A stretch of DNA of 64,000 nt from Engraulis encrasicolus (GCF_034702125.1 NC_085873.1:43642669-43706668); one strand, 5' to 3'; shown: positions 47,816 through 58,669, counted from the stretch's first letter. The notes: generated by a model not told the origin, from the sequence alone. A program made the numbers and translations.

Positions 47816-48205
47816 GTAGGGCAGAAGATTTCGACCTGTACTCACTAGCATGCTGCTAATGTTGGAGTAGCCTCATAAATTGAGCTTGCTGGACCTAGTA
47901 TATAATGATCTAAGGTCGGGTTCGCAGAATATTTTTGGGACAAAAATAAAGGAAGAAAATAATATGATGTAGGGCGTCCGATGGACACCCATTCATCTTT
48001 CAGTTAACTGCGACCGCCAAATAGTGGCAGTAGCCATCGGTGACCACTAGGCAGTGACCCCCTACTGGTTCGTTCTCTCAGACGAACAGGCAATAAGGTA
48101 ACCTACCGAAAAAATATAGACCCTATTAAAAGGGTTGTGAGGCAAGTGGGCATCGGCCCCCTTTTCTGAGCCCCAAACTAAAGCTCTCAAAAGGCCTCCG
48201 CATGG
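47816..48205. other. no gene recognised
   Basis: Unassigned sequence. Confidence 0.4.
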
Positions 48206-48312
48206 ACCACTGTGTGTGTGGTGTGTGTGGGGTGTGGGTGTGTGTGTTGTGTGCGGGTGTGTGTGGTGTGCGGCGCGCGGCACTATTTATGTGTGTGTGT
48301 GTGTGTGTGTCC
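48206..48312. repeat. G-rich GT array
   Basis: GTGTGG and GGGTGT steps, then GCGGCGCGCGG and GT. Confidence 0.92.
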
Positions 48313-48433
48313 AGGCCCATATGGAAGTTGCTGAGCTGAATCTGTCTAAGATCTGTTTTGGGGTCTAACTGGTGCTCCTGCTGTAATGTTGCTAGTGCTC
48401 ATGGGACCTTTACATTTGACACAGACTGCTACG

Positions 48434-48435
<2 letters not shown>

Positions 48436-48464
<29 letters not shown>

Positions 48465-48662
48465 AGGGCTGCTGAAAGCTTTTTCAGGGCCCAGGACAAA
48501 ATCATCTGAAGGGGCCCCCAGACATACCCTAACAATAGTAATGAGGAACCAAATATAGGCCCCCTTTTTCCCCACTGCGAGATTGGTGAGCCCCGTTGTC
48601 TATTCCGTGTGGTGTGTGTGTGGTGGTGGGTGTGTGTGGTGGGGGTTGGTGTGTGTGTGTGT
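48436..48662. repeat. (GT)n arrays flanking a hAT-like fragment
   Basis: GT at 48437-48466 and a G-rich GT array at 48606-48662. Between them CAGGGCCCAGGAC, GGGGCCCCCAGACAT and AGGCCCCCTTTTTCC look like hAT MITE interior. Confidence 0.75.
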
Positions 48663-48904
48663 ATTCATAACCAAACTGTCACACAATCTCGCCATTAGCC
48701 CAAAATACTTTGCTAACGAGCAACCGCAGTGTGTGTGGTAATTAGTGAGCTGCACTGATGGAGTTGGAAGGCCTCTGACAGAATCCTTTTGTCTCTGCTG
48801 CCGTGGAAACAAAAGGCCTTCATGCCCACTCTCCAATGGGCCTCTCTCTTTCACATCACCTCAGACACCTTCAAACACTGAACATTTCAATGTGTTCAAA
48901 TCAA

Positions 48905-49205
48905 GTTTTACCCATTTTGGCCTGATGCTACATAGTATATGTTGTTTAATCGTTGGCACCTGGAGCCACATATACACTACATTCGGGAAGTTATGAGTTG
49001 TTTTTTTCCTGTTTATTAAAAATATTTTTTGTGGGTATTATTAGGTGATGGGAAGGTGAGCGTTCCCTAGCTTTTAAATGCAACTTATTTCATGTCTTTA
49101 TGTGCTTCGGAGGCTGAGATATTTATATTTTAATAGGCATAGGGCACCTTTTCCCAAAAAGAGCTTAGACATTCAGCAGGCATTTTTTGCTGGTGCCTTA
49201 GGCTA
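48905..49205. repeat. two dispersed repeats (uninterrupted copies)
   Basis: 48905-49005 is the empty-site relative of the sequence broken by the hAT element at 35598. 49087-49205 matches 39655-39770. Confidence 0.75.
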
Positions 49206-49306
49206 AAAACCATTTCGTCTTTTGTTCACCATTGCTCGTTGATTTGGCCGTCGTGCTGATTGGGACCCTCTCGATGGCCCAACACATAGAACATACGCAT
49301 TGGGAC

Positions 49307-49425
49307 TAGCCTGGGAAAAAACCAGCGTTAACTGCTGGACGCCAACAATGTTTTACCTGCATTGTTTTGTTTTCAGTCATGCGATCCAATCAGTATGGCT
49401 GGTTTATCAGGTAAACATTTGACAC
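49307..49425. mobile_element. degraded TAGCCTG-end MITE
   Basis: TAGCCTGGGAAAAAACCAGCG and CTGGTTTATCAGG are present, as in the copies at 23608 and 59743, but without a target duplication. Confidence 0.6.
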
Positions 49426-49489
49426 CACTCTTTTCTGCCCTAAGGAGACAGTATAAACATTTATAAAAGCGACGCGCTTGCTTCCCAAC

Positions 49490-49582
49490 ACAGAGTCTAA
49501 CAGGAACAGGAAACTCTATGCAGAAATCGATCTAGGGATGCAGCCCCCTCCCTATCGTCGTCCCGCCCCTATTATTCACAAG
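49490..49582 (+). other. possible isolated exon
   Basis: An open stretch between CCAACACAG and CACAAG|GTAAGG encodes ESNRNRKLYAEIDLGMQ and PPPYRRPAPIIHK. I do not recognise it. It may be part of a retroelement or a lost gene. Confidence 0.25.
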
Positions 49583-49714
49583 GTAAGGCCTCCGCTATCA
49601 AGCCCTCTGGTATCTAAACGATTTAACCAGCAAGCTAAACCTCGCTGGATGACTCGTGAGCAGACACGTCACCGACAAACAGCACCAAGGGGACAATTGA
49701 GTGATGGTTATTAA

Positions 49715-50290
49715 TCGTAGTACATGAGATTGCAAATGCTCGCAAATGAATGGCCCCATTATGGGCACACACATGCACATATCATGGCCAGTTCCAGGCC
49801 CAACGTGTAGGCACAACCATTCTTATTGCAGTCATTGCATGGAATTGCCCGGCAGTAACCAAGTGGTTCCCAAATGTTTCCAGCAAGGACTTAAGAATAT
49901 TTTGTTCTTACATGCCCTCTCACATGCTTCATGATTTTGTAATTATTTCTCACCAACTGATACAAATGATCTATCAGTGGAAAATGTGATTACGCGTTCC
50001 CATCACCAACCAACCCGTAAAAAAAACCCACCCGTTGTGATTCATATCAGTAATCTGTTCGGACAGTGTGGGCTGAACAACCATCTGGGGTAACACTTGG
50101 AAAAATCACCCAACAAGGGCCGCCCAGTCCAACAGTGAACTGTGGCATTTTAAACAGCTCAACAGAGAAATTGCTTTTGTTCATTAAATCGGCCAACAAA
50201 TAATGGCGTTACTCAGAAGTTATTAGGCACAGCAAGGTTTATGGAGCCCTGTGACTATGAACTTGCGTGGGGTGTAAATAGTGGCAGCGG
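49715..50290. other. no gene recognised
   Basis: Unassigned sequence. Confidence 0.4.
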
Positions 50291-50299
50291 GAGATGAAA

Positions 50300-50362
50300 A
50301 TGGAGAGAGAGAGAGACAGAGAGAGAGAGAGAGACAGCAAGAGGGAGAGGGAGAGAGACGGA
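50300..50362. repeat. (GA)-rich array
   Basis: GA with ACAG and GGGA breaks. Confidence 0.93.
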
Positions 50363-50559
50363 AACCTGTGACATCTGCTCACTTCTGATACTGAGTCAGA
50401 GGTTTGCACTCAGGTGACATAAAAACATTAGTGGCAATAACATTGTTATCTGTACTAATTGTGTACTCCCCCCCCCATCGCCATTGTGTAATAAATTACT
50501 TCAGGTTCGATAGTGTTGTTAGTGTTTACAGAACTATTGGTAGCAACTGCACCTGGCGA

Positions 50560-50862
50560 AGCCATACAACGCATAACAACGGACGTGACGTTAGTCTGAA
50601 ACCATTGGGGGAAAAGCCAATGCAAGTCAATTGATGGTGTTGGGAAAGAATAAACGAAAGACAATGACCTGTAGACTAGCATTGTTCACGTTCAACATGC
50701 CGAAGACGTGTTGTGCTGTCAGCTATTCAAATAATATAGCCAAACAGCCGCTAGCCGATGTAGTATGAATGAGACATTCGGTTTGTTTTCCACCCAAAAG
50801 GGGCGTAACGCACATTCACAAGGTAAGTACCCGGATGGCCGTTCATGCGTATAGGCTACACC
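50560..50862 (+). mobile_element. THAP-bearing non-autonomous element, copy 1
   Basis: It is collinear with 57519-57855. ATG 50697 opens MPKTCCAVSYSNNIAKQP and stops after about 22 codons. The start of a THAP zinc finger (C-x(2-4)-C, here CCAVSYS with the second Cys lost) is recognisable. The right end has GATGGCCGTTCATGCGTATA. A GTAAGT after CACAAG may be the old exon-1 donor. THAP domains are found in P-element and some Harbinger transposons. Confidence 0.6.
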
Positions 50863-50866
50863 AGGG

Positions 50867-51061
50867 GTCCCCAATCTTTTCCAACTCAGGACATTCCACT
50901 TGAAATTTTTGGTTCGGGGCCCACCTCTGACACAATAAACAATAAAACCCAAATAAATCAACAGCAACACACAAAAGTGTGATATACATTTTTAGAAAAT
51001 TATTTCAAAGCCCACTTGGAATACCTTTAGGGCCCACAGTTTGAGAATTTGAGTGTCACTG
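50867..51061. mobile_element. hAT-type MITE
   Basis: CAGGGGTCCCCAATCTTTT at the left. The right side has CACAGTTTGAGAATTTGAG, then TGTCACTG. A GGGCCCACC/AGGGCCCAC pair is inverted inside. Confidence 0.6.
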
Positions 51062-51084
51062 GGCTGGGAGTGTGTCTATGTTCT

Positions 51085-51426
51085 CATAGTCCATTGGTCC
51101 CACAGCCCATTGGTCCCACATCACTAAGATGTTTAACATTATTTTTTTAGGCCCATTGGTCCCACAGCCCATTGGCCACATTACATTCCTGCTGATCCAT
51201 GTTCCCACATTTCTAGGAAATTATCCACATTTAGGCCCTATGTTTCAAAGGCATATTGTCTTAGTTTACCCAGAGATGTGGGAACATGGAGTTATAGACC
51301 ATAGGGCCTATATTTGAATAATTTCTTTAAAATGTGGGAACATGGAGCTATAAGAATAAGCTGTGGGACCATTGGGCTGTGGGACCAATGGGCCGTGGGA
51401 TCAATGGGCTTTGGGAACAGAGAGCT
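51085..51426. mobile_element. fold-back MITE with CCATTGGTCCCACAG subrepeats
   Basis: The left arm has CCATTGGTCCCACAG-type words near 51102, 51117 and 51162. The right arm carries CTGTGGGACCAATGGG and relatives in inverted sense. Inner arms TGTTCCCACATTTC and ATGTGGGAACATGGA also pair. Confidence 0.8.
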
Positions 51427-52185
51427 GACCCCACTGGGCTACATCAACGGTGTTTGACTCCCTAACGAAGGCCGGAAGACCGAAAAGCATCAGAGTTTTT
51501 AAGGATTTCTGTAACCAAGCCATGTAATAAAGGCTTTTTATTTTTGATAGACGAGAGTGCCTTGGTGTTTTCAAACCCGAAACGTTTGTCTCCTGTCTGT
51601 CAGTTTTATTTTCTTTTTTTTAGCTTTGTTTAATACAGTTTTTGATTCTGCATTAAGCTCCAGTGTGCGACTCCTTTCTTCCTTTTCATTATACTGCTCT
51701 TGGAATTACGCACCAAGCGATACGCTCAGGATAAGACATTGGCGCGGACGCCACCCCACCATTACTAATGTACGTACATGGTAATGTACAATGACACTAA
51801 TATCACAGGTGGAAAAAAAACAGGCTATGCATTTATTTTCATTGTATGTTGGGGGTAAAAGTATCTGTATTGCTACTCAGTATGGGCAAGAACAGAAATG
51901 AACTCATACCGCCAGTATCTGTTTTCAAAAAAGTGGTATTGTGCATCCCTGCACGTAATGTGCTTCCCTATACGTATGCATTAGAAAAGGATAAACAAGA
52001 AAAAGACACTTACTTTATTGTCAGAATATATAAAGACCTTTGCATCGCTGCAGTCCAGTGGAACTTGGTGGTTAATTTAATATTTGCATGGCTGCCACCA
52101 TGAATTACAGAAGTGTCGCCTCAAGCCTCTTGCTGAGCGAGGTAATACAATTTACTTCACAGACATTAAAAACAAAACTTCCATG
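51427..52185. other. unassigned, with one LINE-like tail
   Basis: 51463-51550 (CTAACGAAGGCCGGAAGACC, then GTAATAAAGGCTTTTTATTT) resembles the tail motif at 1194. No coding sequence is recognised. Confidence 0.4.
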
Positions 52186-52188
52186 GAA

Positions 52189-52189
<1 letters not shown>

Positions 52190-52223
<34 letters not shown>

Positions 52224-52285
52224 GTTAAGAGTGAGAGAAAGAGTGAGAGAATGTGGGCCAGAGAGACCGTGTGTGTGTGTGTGTA

Positions 52286-52317
<32 letters not shown>

Positions 52318-52360
52318 TGTGTGCGCGTGCTTGGGCTTGTGCTCATGCGTGTGTGTGGGA
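52190..52360. repeat. (GT)n, (GA)n and (CGTG)n cluster
   Basis: GT, GA, GT, then a GCGT tetranucleotide run. Confidence 0.95.
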
Positions 52361-52524
52361 AGAGAAATGGGACTGCATAGTGTGGTACTGCAGGAGGTTG
52401 AGTGATGGTGAGAGGTACTCGATGACACATCATTGTCACATTACCTTGTCAGAAAGTAAGGGATATAAATCTTACCCATGACCACAAACTGAAGGACATT
52501 AATATATGTATAATAGTGACAGGC

Positions 52525-52645
52525 TGGAGCAGTAAAGCTGACAGCTTTGGCTGGACCCAGAACATAGTAATTTGGAAGGGCCCCCACCAAATCCATTAAT
52601 GAGGATCCAATTCTGGCCCCGCCCCCCTGTATGTCTCGGCCTGGG
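52525..52645. mobile_element. hAT-like GGCCC-rich fragment
   Basis: GGACCCAGAACATAG, GGGCCCCCACCAAATCC and CTGGCCCCGCCCCCC are similar to 48480-48590. The termini are lost. Confidence 0.35.
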
Positions 52646-52740
52646 ATAGCTGACCAATTTGTGCTTCCTAGACAGGCTATATTGTGACGCTAACAGGATC
52701 AGACTATAATGTACAACACAGCCGCATGCAGCAATGTCCA

Positions 52741-52785
52741 ATATATTGTTACTGTATCACACCTACACAGTGCACCTTTAAGTGC
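52741..52785. mobile_element. isolated right end of the TTAA MITE family
   Basis: CACAGTGCACCTTTAAG equals the end seen at 5135 and 6156 on the other strand. No left end nearby. Confidence 0.45.
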
Positions 52786-54187
52786 TTGAAGAACCACAGA
52801 TGTAAATATTAAATACGCTTTCTACCTCTGGTACTGGACCGGCCCAGTAGTTGGCCCCTGTCAAATACGCCAATAAAAGAAAATAAACTGAACTCCAAGT
52901 CTATTGAAATGAAATGTTCTGGCAAAGAAAATATATTTATGGCAAAAGAAGGAAGCATCTATATGCATCAGCTAAAAATTTGGTTTCTTATTACACTGTA
53001 ACTGCCTGGCATTTCCGAAATATACAACATATTTGTCATTCACGCTTGCAAAGCCTATTATTTCCCTCTCCACAATGTCATTTTTTTCTCAGATGCGGGT
53101 GGATGTGTTTCATTCCTATTATAGCCTAAATTTTTCCCCCGCTGAATTTTCCCCTCCTACAATGGATGCTTTTGAAGTTGTACACATTTCTACTCTGAGA
53201 AAACATTTCCCTATGTCCTTTTTTGAGAGCTGACCAACATTGACTGCTGCACTCGAGGGTGCCGGATCGAGTTTTAAAGTGGTCGTGCATTTGTTTTATA
53301 TGTAATTATATAATATATATATTTAAATAGTATTATATTATTATTTTAATCAGCCAAAACATGAAAAAAAGAAACAAATCACACCCATTCTTGATTCTTT
53401 ATTTCTTAACAATGACACTGCTGCTGCACTCCACTCATTTGTCCGCAGTAAAAGTTGAGAAAGCCTCATTTAGGGACCCCAAAAGTGGGTATGCGAATAC
53501 ACCACTGCATCCCTCTCTACAGCACCTATGGCCACACTGTGTATGGGCTACTGGACAGTAATGTTTTTGGAACCAAGTCCCTTTTTTTCCCTTTTTACTG
53601 CGCTATACACACACAAACGTGCACACACAATACACAGTACACACACAGTCCACAAACAGCAGTGAGGGTGAATGTGAACTGCTTGATTGAGGTTTATGTT
53701 GCCTGAGTGCTCCTCATTCACCTGCAGTTCAAACTGATTCAAATGTCAGATGTTGTGGGCTTTCATGATGTCAGGATGCCTGCAGGCAAAATATTGCATG
53801 ATACAAGTGTGTGTGTGTGTCCTCCCACAACAACTTTTAGCTTTTCGTTCACCTAGAACAGCGAAAGCCCCAAGGGCACCTTAGGCATTAAACCTGCAGG
53901 TTGTTTTAATGTTATTTTCAGTCAGTGTTGATGCTGATGTGCATGACAATTGCACAAACAAACACGCACACAGAGTAAATATTTTAGATCTAGGCCGACA
54001 TGTAGAGTAGAGTGGAAGTTTCAAGAGAGAACATGTAAAGCCATTCCATCAGTCAGTATGTGGCCCATACGTCCTGGCTCTCACATTTTGATTTTGAAAA
54101 GCACAACGGTGTAGTTGTCATTGTAAGTTGGATGAATTGAGAAAACCAAAAAACAAAGTAGCAAAGATGGCCATCATCAGCATGAAT
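52786..54187. other. no gene recognised
   Basis: An AT-rich stretch with short TATA runs around 53305. Nothing assignable. Confidence 0.4.
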
Positions 54188-54189
54188 GA

Positions 54190-54269
<80 letters not shown>

Positions 54270-54270
54270 A
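54188..54270. repeat. (CA)n, about 40 units
   Basis: A pure array. Confidence 0.98.
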
Positions 54271-54637
54271 CAAACACACTTTGAGATACATACTGTCACT
54301 AAAGGACCTTGGAAACTGTCACTAAAGACCTTTTCAATAGTCTGAATGGCGACGGATGTTAAAATCAGCTGCTTACCAAGACAAGATTCTCTGTGTCGTG
54401 GTGGATGAATTCTATTTCCCAACAAAACCAAATCTGGAGTTTGGGGAGGAGGAAATCCAACATTTGTGTAAACACTTCGAGCCCCTCCTACCCAGAAATG
54501 GCTGCAATGTGCCTGAGGTAGACAAGGAATGGTTCAGAGCCGAAGACGACATTGTGTGTCACCATAGTAGGGAAACTGTTCTCTCATTATGGTCCCGATT
54601 CTTGTTGGAGAAGGGAAGAATGTACCCCAATCTGCAG

Positions 54638-55057
54638 TAGGGCTGGTAACATTCCCCAGAAATTAAATTCGAAAATGGGTCTTAACCGTTTATTTTGTGC
54701 TGGAGATCGAATAGATACTAACAATACAATTAAACTCGAAGTGGGAAAGAAGACACACGGCACTAGCCAGGCTGTGCCCTCCTAGTGGCGCAACACTTTG
54801 AACGTCGATGATAACCAGGCAAACACGGTGTGAAAGACTATCCTGGTCCGTACTGGCGACTGTAGATGTTAGAAGCAATGTTGTTTGGTCGTAACTAAGT
54901 AAATGTCACTCTTAATTTAGGGTGTATTCATTCAGACCAGGATTGATAGACTTTCGTTTTGACCAAACGCTGTGTTTCTATCACCTGGAGCTGGTACGGG
55001 GGACCCAGATAGTCTTTCACAACGGCACCTTCCAGGATGCGCACTCCCTCTCTCTCA

Positions 55058-55111
<54 letters not shown>

Positions 55112-55722
55112 AACCTCTCCAACTAAAATTTGGTCTGTACCTCGCTTGATTCCATTGCTGCTTTGACAAACTCCTCGATGCCGCTTGCTTTGGTCTCGTG
55201 CATCTCGTGCCCAATTCAAGCAATTCATGACTGCCTCTTGTGGCCTTTACTTAAGCCAGCATTTGTGGCGGACCAGACTGCAAAAAAATGTGAAGAGCAG
55301 TCGCTTATCTGTAGCTACAAAAAAGCTATATTGCGACTTCATGGTGCTAACTCACATCTCGCCAGCTTTCATACCACTTTATCACTCGGCTCACTTTTAT
55401 TTTAGTTTGGGGTGGGGGTGTAGAGCTCCACGCTGTAAGTCATTCACGAGAGACGACAACTTCTTACAATGCGGTTCGAACAGCAATAAGAACTCAAATG
55501 TCAAAACAATCTGCATGAAGCTACTCTCTATCAACAAAGCAACTCGTAGTCCTTGCTTCCTTGTTATGACATGTGACTGCAGCAGCTACACACAGGCCAG
55601 TAAGGGATGCACCATGGACACTTGGGAGAATCAATGCGCGCGCTGCCCTGCGCAACATATTTCGTAATTTATTCGAATATTCGAATAATTTTCGAATTTC
55701 GAATATTATTTTACCAGCCCTA
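54638..55722. mobile_element. hAT-type element, 1085 bp, perfect 8-bp duplication
   Basis: Ends TAGGGCTGGTAACATTCC and ATTTTACCAGCCCTA. ATCTGCAG stands at 54630-54637 and 55723-55730. The right subterminal region is rich in ATTCGAAT words. It contains a CA array (55061-55111) and no recognisable transposase. Confidence 0.93.
55055..55111. repeat. (CT)n-(CA)n
   Basis: A short CT run, then about 24 CA units. Confidence 0.96.
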
Positions 55723-55850
55723 ATCTGCAGCACCTAATAATCCTAGCCTTTCCTGTTTCTACCTCTCAAGTTGAACGGCAGTTCTCAATAATGAAGAGAA
55801 TGCGGAGTGATTGGCGTTTAGGCCTGCACACTTCTACAATTGAACATATA

Positions 55851-57366
55851 GGGCGGAATTCTCCCACCCGCTTAAGTAAAAAAAAGTGCGCAACAGCGCC
55901 TCCGAGCTTACTCAAGCCCGTGAGTAAACGGGGCTTACGCGCGATTTCATCACTTGCGCACTTTGGGTGGGGCCAGGTCAAAATCAGGGAGTTCCCCATG
56001 TTAATCAATCCTAAGCGGATTCTCCCGTCCACTTAAGCGTGTTTGCCTTTACGCGCATCAAAGGGCTGTAGTAAGGTCAAGCGCCACTATGAGGTAAAAT
56101 GTAATATTGCATTTGATGCTCGCTTGGCTCGCATTTTGAACATGTTACACGGTATGCTTTGTTTATATTCCTTTCCGTTAGCTTAAGTCCAAATCGAAAT
56201 TCATTCACAGTTCCACATAAACATCCTACATTAATTGTGACGAAATATGACCAGCTGCCCAGAGCTCATAGCGGTGAACTTACAAACAAAAGCAGGTAAT
56301 TAATTAATCAGTATGAGGATCATCATGTTGTCTCCACAGACGGTAACCAAAACCAAAAACACCTAGTTGCACCATGCACAAGTAGGCTAAATTGACAAGG
56401 CACATCAGACTAAAGACCGCTGTTCCAGTCGTCCTAACAGACACCCAAAGTATGCCTATTCAAAAACAACCTTCACCATTTTTACTATGTTGTAGCCACG
56501 ACGTTAAGTAAAGTTTTTTTTTATTTCAACTCCTCCACTTTTGCGTTTTAATGTGAACTCGTGCATATGTGCATGTAACCTATTACACTTTCTGAACTGA
56601 TGCCCGACACACAAAAACCACCACATACTGAGGTAGGCTACATGTTGTCCTATCTGTTTTTGTAAGGCAGAAAATATTTCCTGAATGTCATTACAGCTAA
56701 ACGTAAAAGGTAGGCCTACATATCAGAGCACGCCTTAGGCATTTCGCTTCTTAAAAGAAACACTTTTAAAAGTCAGCAAATAGGCCTACTATGTGTTTGT
56801 TTAACTGTGGGAATGATCAGCATTTTAAATCACTTTTTGATTTCCGGAATTGTCCAGGCAACACGCCAAACTCCATTTTTAACAAAATGTTTAATCATGT
56901 TTATTATTTCAATCAACCTGTTGCGCACCAAAACGCTCAGCTGAGTTCCCGCCAAAGGGACACATCGCGTGTCCATCTCGTTATCTCACCTCCAATACTT
57001 GCCTTGTGTTTGTGAAAAGGAGCGGAGGTTAGATTTTGAAACGCTTTTGCAAGAGGACTTTTGGCACGTGGTTTTAAATTCAAAGTTAAAGTTCAGTATT
57101 GGATCTCAATGGACTGCCGAGGTTTTCACATGGTTGATCTGAAAATCCATGCTCCATAGTTTCTTTGTAGCCACAACTGATGAACTTGGCGGAGACTCAT
57201 CCCCCCATTTAGCATATATCCCGCCTATGTTGGGCTACGCGCTGTTTTTCTGAGTTAAGCGCGAGGGGTGTGGCGACGTTCCAGAGGGGAGAATACGCGC
57301 AAGATAAGACCGCGTAAAATATGCATGCGTAAAACCGACTTAAGTGGAGACGGGAGAATTCCGCCC
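55851..57366. mobile_element. Harbinger-like element, 1516 bp, 3-bp duplication
   Basis: The left end GGGCGGAATTCTCCC and the right end GGGAGAATTCCGCCC are inverted; each continues to a CTTAAGT word a few bases in. ATA is duplicated at 55848-55850 and 57367-57369. A 3-bp duplication fits PIF/Harbinger elements, whose usual target is TWA. The interior is AT-rich with CpG-rich ends and no recognisable ORF. Confidence 0.82.
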
Positions 57367-57518
57367 ATACTCAGCAAATCCCAGGGTTGTACTCTTGCAA
57401 AATATCAAAGTGTTGAAGCTGTGGCAAGATGGTGGGCAGCAGTGTTGCCAGATGGAAAATGCTGAATTATCTGGTGGGCAGCTGGCATCCACAAAAGGAG
57501 ACCCAAAGCATCCATATA

Positions 57519-57855
57519 CCAATACTCATGAACGGCGTGACTTTTTCCATGTGCGTTACGCCCATTTATTCGGGAAAACAACCCATGCAAGTCAATGGTG
57601 ATGTTGGGGTTTAATAAACGAAAGATACGGACCTGTAGACTAGCGTTGTTCACGTGCAACATGACGAAAACGTGTTGTGTTGCCGGCTGTTCAAATAATA
57701 TAGCCAAACAGCCGTGGCTGAAGCATGGAATGTGTTCATTTAGGCTAGCCGATTTAGCATTTAAGTCGATGAGACATTCGGTTTGTTTTCACCCATAAAG
57801 GGGCGTAACGCAAATTTCAGAGCAAAGTACCCGGATGGCCGTTCATGAGTATGGT
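57519..57855 (+). mobile_element. THAP-bearing non-autonomous element, copy 2
   Basis: Inverted ends ATACTCATGAACGGC (left) and GGCCGTTCATGAGTAT (right), with GCGTTACGCCC/GGGGCGTAACGC further in. ATG 57661 opens MTKTCCVAGCSNNIAKQP, the C-x4-C start of a THAP zinc finger, and continues to about 57798 without the rest of the domain (no CxxH, no AVPTF box). It is likely a deletion derivative that kept exon 1 of a P- or Harbinger-type transposase. Confidence 0.75.
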
Positions 57856-57999
57856 CAAAGGTCCAAAAGTCCAAATCTCATCATGAACTCACTAAAACTC
57901 ACCTTGAAGTAGGCCCACAGTGAGCCAAGCATGTCTGTGCAGTGGTCTTGCTTTTATCAATTCGTTGTTTTGCAAAAAGTGTTTATAGTGTTAAATCCG

Positions 58000-58200
58000 A
58001 AATTCCAGACCTGGTTCAAACCAATGCCAAAAACTTCCTGAAATGGCCTCATGCCAAATGGAACACATTTGTGTCCAGCCATGCAATGGATCCATTCCTT
58101 TGACTGAAGGTGTGAGGAACTTGAAAAAGTATCTTCGCAGAGAGGAAGAAGATGCAGAACAAGACCTTGGCGAAAACTGTTCAGCAGTTACATGGATATG
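58000..58200 (+). other. open reading stretch of unknown origin
   Basis: A frame from about 58018 to TGA 58200 reads LPEMASCQMEHICVQPCNG, then EGVRNLKKYLRREEEDAEQD. It follows a TTCCAG acceptor-like word and is upstream of the Merlin-like exon on the same strand. I do not recognise it. It may be part of the same transposon. Confidence 0.25.
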
Positions 58201-58257
58201 AACCCGGTTTAACACTTTGCTCTGTATTTATTTGTCACTGTAGATTTTCACAGGGTC

Positions 58258-58462
58258 CAGTGTTGCCAGATTGGGCGGGTGCCCGCCCAATTGGGCTACT
58301 TGGGATGAGCGTCGGCGGGCAAAAACGGGAAAAATTGGCCATTTGGCGGTTTTTTAAGCCGTTTTGGGCCCATAGAAGTCAATGTAATTTGTTGAATTTG
58401 GGCGGAATTTAGCGCATTTTGGCGGTTTTTGAGAATCTTTTGGGCGGGATTTGGTCAGACAG
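58258..58462. mobile_element. GGGCGGG-rich MITE, copy 2
   Basis: CAGTGTTGCCAGATTGGGC at the left, and CGCCCAA and GGGCGGGATTTGG blocks as in 24905-25092. The right terminus is eroded. Confidence 0.65.
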
Positions 58463-58479
58463 GGTCTCAGAATCAGACA

Positions 58480-58665
58480 GGTAGATATGAATCAGGACTG
58501 CATCACTGCCAGCTCTGCGAGCCTCAGCCGGATGGCATGGCAAAAACGATAAGAGATGCTTGTGTGCATGTCATGCAACGCATGAGGTACCGGACTGGCC
58601 AAAGCATTGGAGGCAGAAGGGAGTTTGTGGTAATTGACGAAAGTCATCTTTGTCATGAGAGAAAC
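58480..58665 (+). pseudogene. Merlin (IS1016/ISXO2-like) transposase exon
   Basis: The frame reads MAKTIRDACVHVMQRM, RYRTGQSIGGRREFVVIDES and HLCHERN and ends at a consensus donor (AAAC then GTGAGT). IGGxxxxVxIDES is the first catalytic-Asp block of Merlin/IS1016 DDE transposases, where IDES is the diagnostic word. The usual FxxRKYNRG continuation is not present before the donor. No second or third acidic block is visible downstream. Confidence 0.55.
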
Positions 58666-58669
58666 GTGA

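Larger units (their letters stand above)
54341..57465 (+). pseudogene. hAT-derived C-terminal ORF broken by two transposons
   Basis: Three collinear coding pieces: 54341-54637, 55731-55850 and 57370-57465 (stop TGA 57463-57465). Piece 1 includes FGEEEIQHLCKHFEPLLPRN and ends YPNLQ. Piece 2 starts HLIILAFPVSTSQVERQFS, then IMKRMRSDW. Piece 3 is LSKSQGCTLAKYQSVEAVA, then RWW. This is the hAT dimerisation region (hATC: PVSTSxVERxFSxMKRxxxDWR), as in hAT transposases and their domesticated relatives of the ZNF862/KIAA1586 type. The frame continues exactly across both insertion points once each transposon and one duplication are discounted. The first ~20 codons (RRMLKSAAYQDKILCVVVDE) resemble RecQ helicase motif II instead, with a stop just upstream (54338). 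Only a C-terminal portion is left. Confidence 0.8.

Noticed and set aside
49307..49425. 9-bp target duplication for the third long TAGCCTG copy
   Set aside because: The flanks CATTGGGAC and AACATTTGA do not match, so only the ends support the family call.
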